Below are positions 12,131-14,724 of a DNA stretch of 14,724 nucleotides, piece by piece. The translations under genes were made by a program, and so were the position numbers. This stretch comes from DATEJJ01 sp039649115. Its GTDB lineage: Bacteria; Actinomycetota; Actinomycetes; Mycobacteriales; Micromonosporaceae. How positions within the stretch are numbered: the stretch's first letter is position 1; every line of letters begins with the position of its first letter. The stretch is taken from assembly GCA_039649115.1 (NCBI GenBank), contig JBBWZQ010000032.1, positions 1 to 14,724 on the forward strand, read 5' to 3'. Below the pieces are notes generated by a model. It saw only the letters and a program-made list of their open reading frames with translations. It ran no database searches and was not told where the DNA came from.

Positions 12131-13849
12131 TCAGGCCGCCGGGGACGAGGGGGGCACGCTGGGCGGGCCGGCGGAGGGCGAGGCGGGCGCGCCGGGCGTA
12201 CCGACGAAGATCTTCACCGTGGTGCTGAACTTCTTGACCACCCCTTGTGCCGGATCCTGACCGGTCACCGTCCCGACCTGGGCCGCGTTGTCGACCACCT
12301 GCGTCACCGCCCGCACGCTCGTGAAGCCGGCGTTGCGCAGGTTGGCCTTCGCCTCCGCCTCGGACTGCCCGAAGACGTTGGGTACCGCGCCCATGTTGTG
12401 CGACGACAGGTGCACCGTGACGGCCGCACCCACCGCCACCGTGGCACCGGTGGCCGGATCCGTGCTCACCACCGTGTCCTGTGCCTTGTCGCTGTCCACG
12501 TGGTCGAAGGTCGGCTTCAGGCCCAGCCTGGTCAGCTGCGCCTGGGCATCCGCCTTGGTGGCGTCGGTGAGGCTCGGGATGGCCACCTTGCCCGGCCCCT
12601 CGCAGACGTCGTACGAGACGAAACTGCGCTGCGGCACGTGCTGGCCCGCCAACGGGTTCTGGCCCATCACCTTGCCGGTGGTCTGGCAGTTGGTGACCGG
12701 CTTCGGCGCGCCGCCCAGGTTCACACCCTGCAGGCTCGCCTCCGCCTCGTCCTTGGTCTTGCCGACCAGGCTCGGCACCACCGCCGTCGGGGTGCGGTTG
12801 GCCAGCCAGATGCCCGCGCCCAGGGCCGCGACCGCGAGCACGCCGAGCAGGGTGAGACCGACCAGTGCCCAGGTGGAGGCGCGCCGGCGCTGTGCGTTGC
12901 CCACCCGCGCGGCGGCACCGGTGTTGCGGGGGCCGGCCACCCGCGGCGGTGGCGGCGCCTGCGGCATCCGCTCCGCCTCGCGCAGCACCGGGGTCGCCAT
13001 GACCGGCCGCCCGGCGGCGGCGCGCAGCAGGTCGGCCCGCATCTCACCGGCACTCTGGTACCGGTTCATCCGGTTCTTCGCCAGCGCCTTGAGAACCACC
13101 GCGTCGACCTCGGGCGGCACGTCCCGGTTGGAGTCGCTGGGCGGCTTCGGGTCCTCCCGCACGTGCTGGTACGCGACGCTCACCGGGTTGTCGCCGACGA
13201 AGGGCGGGTGCCCGGTCAGCAGCTCGTACAGCACGCACCCGGTCGCGTACACGTCGGAGCGCGCGTCGACCGCCTCTCCCCGCGCCTGCTCCGGCGAGAG
13301 GTACTGGGCCGTGCCGATGACCGCGCTGGTCTGCGTCATCGTGGTGGCCCCGCTGGCCAGGGCCCGCGCGATGCCGAAGTCCATCACCTTGACCTGGCCG
13401 GTCTGGGTCAGCATGACGTTGCCGGGCTTGACGTCGCGGTGGATGATGCCGTGCCGGTGGCTGAACTCGAGTGCGGCACAGATGTCCGCGGTGATCTCCA
13501 TGGCACGCCGCGGCATGAGCCGGCCTTCGGCCGCGAGGACCTCCTTGAGGGTACGGCCGTTGACGAACTCCATGACGATGTACGGCAGGGTCTCGCCGTT
13601 CGGGCCGCGCTCCTCGCCGGTGTCGTAGACCGCGACGATCGCCGGGTGGTTCAGGGAGGCCGAGTTCTGCGCCTCCCGACGGAACCGCAGCTGGAAGTTG
13701 TCGTCGCGCGCGAGGTCGGCGCGCAGCATCTTGATCGCGACGTCCCGGCCCAACCGGAGATCGCGACCACGGTGCACCTCGGCCATCCCGCCATAGCCGA
13801 GCAGCTCGGCGACCTGGTACCTGTCCCCGAGCAGGCGGCCCGCACTCAT
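12131..13849 (-). CDS. pknB: Serine/threonine protein kinase PknB with three PASTA domains
   Basis: PknB is a membrane receptor kinase that senses muropeptides or lipid II through external PASTA repeats and phosphorylates cell-wall and division proteins. The 572-residue protein has a kinase domain at 11-275: glycine loop LGYGGMAEV (17-25), Lys40, HRDVKPGN (137-144) with catalytic Asp139, DFGIARA (157-163), an activation loop with Thr172 and Thr174, then GTAQYLSPEQARGE. A juxtamembrane linker precedes a hydrophobic helix at about 326-348. Three PASTA domains follow at about 355-423, 424-490 and 491-557, with a proline- and serine-rich tail. Mycobacterial PknB has four PASTA units. The ATG at 13849 has AAGGGA eleven bases upstream. 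The upstream PASTA protein ends 53 bases before it, so the two are probably co-transcribed. Confidence 0.96.
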   Translation of the reverse strand: MSAGRLLGDRYQVAELLGYGGMAEVHRGRDLRLGRDVAIKMLRADLARDDNFQLRFRREAQNSASLNHPAIVAVYDTGEERGPNGETLPYIVMEFVNGRTLKEVLAAEGRLMPRRAMEITADICAALEFSHRHGIIHRDVKPGNVMLTQTGQVKVMDFGIARALASGATTMTQTSAVIGTAQYLSPEQARGEAVDARSDVYATGCVLYELLTGHPPFVGDNPVSVAYQHVREDPKPPSDSNRDVPPEVDAVVLKALAKNRMNRYQSAGEMRADLLRAAAGRPVMATPVLREAERMPQAPPPPRVAGPRNTGAAARVGNAQRRRASTWALVGLTLLGVLAVAALGAGIWLANRTPTAVVPSLVGKTKDEAEASLQGVNLGGAPKPVTNCQTTGKVMGQNPLAGQHVPQRSFVSYDVCEGPGKVAIPSLTDATKADAQAQLTRLGLKPTFDHVDSDKAQDTVVSTDPATGATVAVGAAVTVHLSSHNMGAVPNVFGQSEAEAKANLRNAGFTSVRAVTQVVDNAAQVGTVTGQDPAQGVVKKFSTTVKIFVGTPGAPASPSAGPPSVPPSSPAA

Positions 13850-13902
13850 AGCGTCAGTCGTCCCTTGTCAGTGTTAACGGTCATGACCTTGCCCACCCCG
13901 GC

Positions 13903-14724
13903 CTAGTTCCCCGGGCCGCTTGCATTCGGTGACACCGGAGCGTCGGACTGCGGACCCGCGCTCGTGCAGCTCACGTTGGCGCCGATCCCGATCCCGCAGG
14001 ACGGCGCCGAGGACGGCCCGCCCGTGGGGTTGTCCCCGCCGTCCGCGCCGGTCGCCACGACCAGCGTGACCACGGAGCCGCGCGGCGCCGTGGGGCACGG
14101 GCTGACGGCGACCACGCGGCCCTTGTGGCCGCCTGCCCGGGACACCCGATTCACCGTGAAGCCCTGCTGCACCAGTTGCTTCTCCACCGGCTGGACATTC
14201 TTGCCCACCAGGCTGTTGCACTGCAGGTCGACCAGGTCGGCGTTGGTCTGGCCGCCAGTCTGACCCCCACCCGACTGCGAGGTGGTGACCCCACCGCTGC
14301 CGCCGGGCGTGTTGCCGATCGACTTGTGGTTGCCCAGCAGTGCCCAGGCTCCGATACCGCCGATCACGAGCAGCGCCACCAGACCCACCAGGACGCCGGC
14401 GATGACGAGACCGCGGCGACTGTTGCCGGCCCGCGGGGCGGCCACCGGAGTCGCGGCGGTGAGGTATCCCGTGTCCGGACGGCGCGGCGGCGCGGTCGGC
14501 ACCGAGGCGGCGCCGCGGTTGTACCCGCCGCCGGGGCCGGGACCACGGGCGCCCGGGCCGGGGCTCACCGGGCGGGGGCTCACCGGGCCGGTCGGGTAGG
14601 CCGGCATGACGCGGGTGCCGCCGGAGGCCGCGACGGGCGGGCGCGGTCCGATCGGCGGGGAGGTCGGCATCCCGGAGACCGGGCTGCCGAGCGGGCCCGG
14701 CGAGGTCTGTGACGTCACGGGTGG
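13903..14724 (-). CDS. C-terminal part of a PASTA membrane protein, probably the PknA-like kinase (5' end outside window)
   Basis: The frame runs off the right edge with no stop, so the gene is partial. What is visible, numbering from the GTG at 14718, is a long Pro/Gly-rich linker (1-100), a basic stretch RRG, one hydrophobic helix at about 103-128 and a Gly/Ser/Thr-rich spacer. One PASTA-like domain follows (about 161-224: LQCNSLVGKNVQPVEKQLVQ, then VVAVSPCPTAPRGSVVTLVV), and the tail is Gly/Pro/Ser-rich. This is the usual C-terminal half of a receptor Ser/Thr kinase. Because pknA lies just upstream of pknB in actinobacteria, a PknA-like kinase is the best guess. No kinase residues are inside the window. 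The GTG at 14718 is probably an internal valine. Confidence 0.75.
   Translation of the reverse strand, partial: PPVTSQTSPGPLGSPVSGMPTSPPIGPRPPVAASGGTRVMPAYPTGPVSPRPVSPGPGARGPGPGGGYNRGAASVPTAPPRRPDTGYLTAATPVAAPRAGNSRRGLVIAGVLVGLVALLVIGGIGAWALLGNHKSIGNTPGGSGGVTTSQSGGGQTGGQTNADLVDLQCNSLVGKNVQPVEKQLVQQGFTVNRVSRAGGHKGRVVAVSPCPTAPRGSVVTLVVATGADGGDNPTGGPSSAPSCGIGIGANVSCTSAGPQSDAPVSPNASGPGN

Noticed and set aside
12104..12136. GCCTGA and TCAGGC facing each other between pabA and pknB
   Set aside because: The arms are short with a 21-base loop and include the two stop codons; both genes end in Ala-stop, which explains the symmetry.
12245..13906. Plus-strand open frames (553 and 446 codons) opposite pknB
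   Set aside because: pknB is complete with kinase and PASTA motifs; the opposite frames are arginine-rich shadows.
14716..14718. GTG at 14716-14718 as the true start of the PASTA protein
   Set aside because: The frame stays open to the window edge, and the protein begins in a Pro/Gly linker before its membrane helix, as expected for the middle of a receptor kinase.
1..14724. CRISPR array, insertion sequence, defence or biosynthetic cluster
   Set aside because: I saw no regularly spaced repeats, transposase motifs, or defence or biosynthetic signature enzymes anywhere in the window by reading; apart from the integrase remnant the genes are ordinary chromosomal ones.

Overview
The window is high-GC actinobacterial DNA. 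The run pknA-like / pknB / pabA / small membrane protein / class E sortase / DUF881 / crgA is the cell-division and envelope cluster that usually lies near oriC in Actinobacteria. Its pairing with dcd, an Rv0338c-like iron-sulfur reductase, two CNNM proteins and two NlpC/P60 hydrolases suggests a Micromonosporaceae-like chromosome. That lineage call is inference from gene content and order; no search was run.

Layout. Positions 1-343 hold no gene I can support, only a strong GC stem-loop. Positions 344-868 are the catalytic C-terminal part of a tyrosine integrase whose N-terminal half is missing. It points at the 3' end of a tRNA-Gly(CCC) gene (961-1031, minus), so this looks like the scar of an integrated element. 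Next come a divergent pair: a pyridoxamine-phosphate-oxidase-like flavin protein (minus) and dcd (plus, dCTP deaminase). Between them is a perfect actinobacterial LexA/SOS box flanked by two -10 elements placed so that both mRNAs would be leaderless.

Positions 2165-6779 are all on the minus strand. Read in transcription order they are two overlapping CNNM/CBS membrane proteins, a stem-loop, a secreted coiled-coil NlpC/P60 hydrolase, then a c-di-AMP (ydaO-type) riboswitch controlling a second paralogous NlpC/P60 hydrolase. A perfect inverted repeat encloses the start codon of that second hydrolase. Positions 6832-9313 (minus) carry crgA and the iron-sulfur reductase gene; between them is a 16-bp perfect palindrome that overlaps a good promoter for the reductase.

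Positions 9496-12109 (plus) form a tight run: DUF881 protein, class E sortase, a 70-residue membrane protein and pabA. It converges with pknB and a partial upstream gene (minus) that has a transmembrane segment and a PASTA domain, probably the C-terminal end of pknA.

Functionally the window is mostly peptidoglycan remodelling and its control: PASTA kinases, CrgA, sortase, and NlpC/P60 hydrolases with one under c-di-AMP control. A DNA-damage-responsive nucleotide pool gene and a respiratory-type Fe-S oxidoreductase complete it. I saw no CRISPR array, insertion sequence or defence island. The most interesting content is regulatory: the shared SOS box, the riboswitch with its possible switching hairpins, and the palindromic operator.
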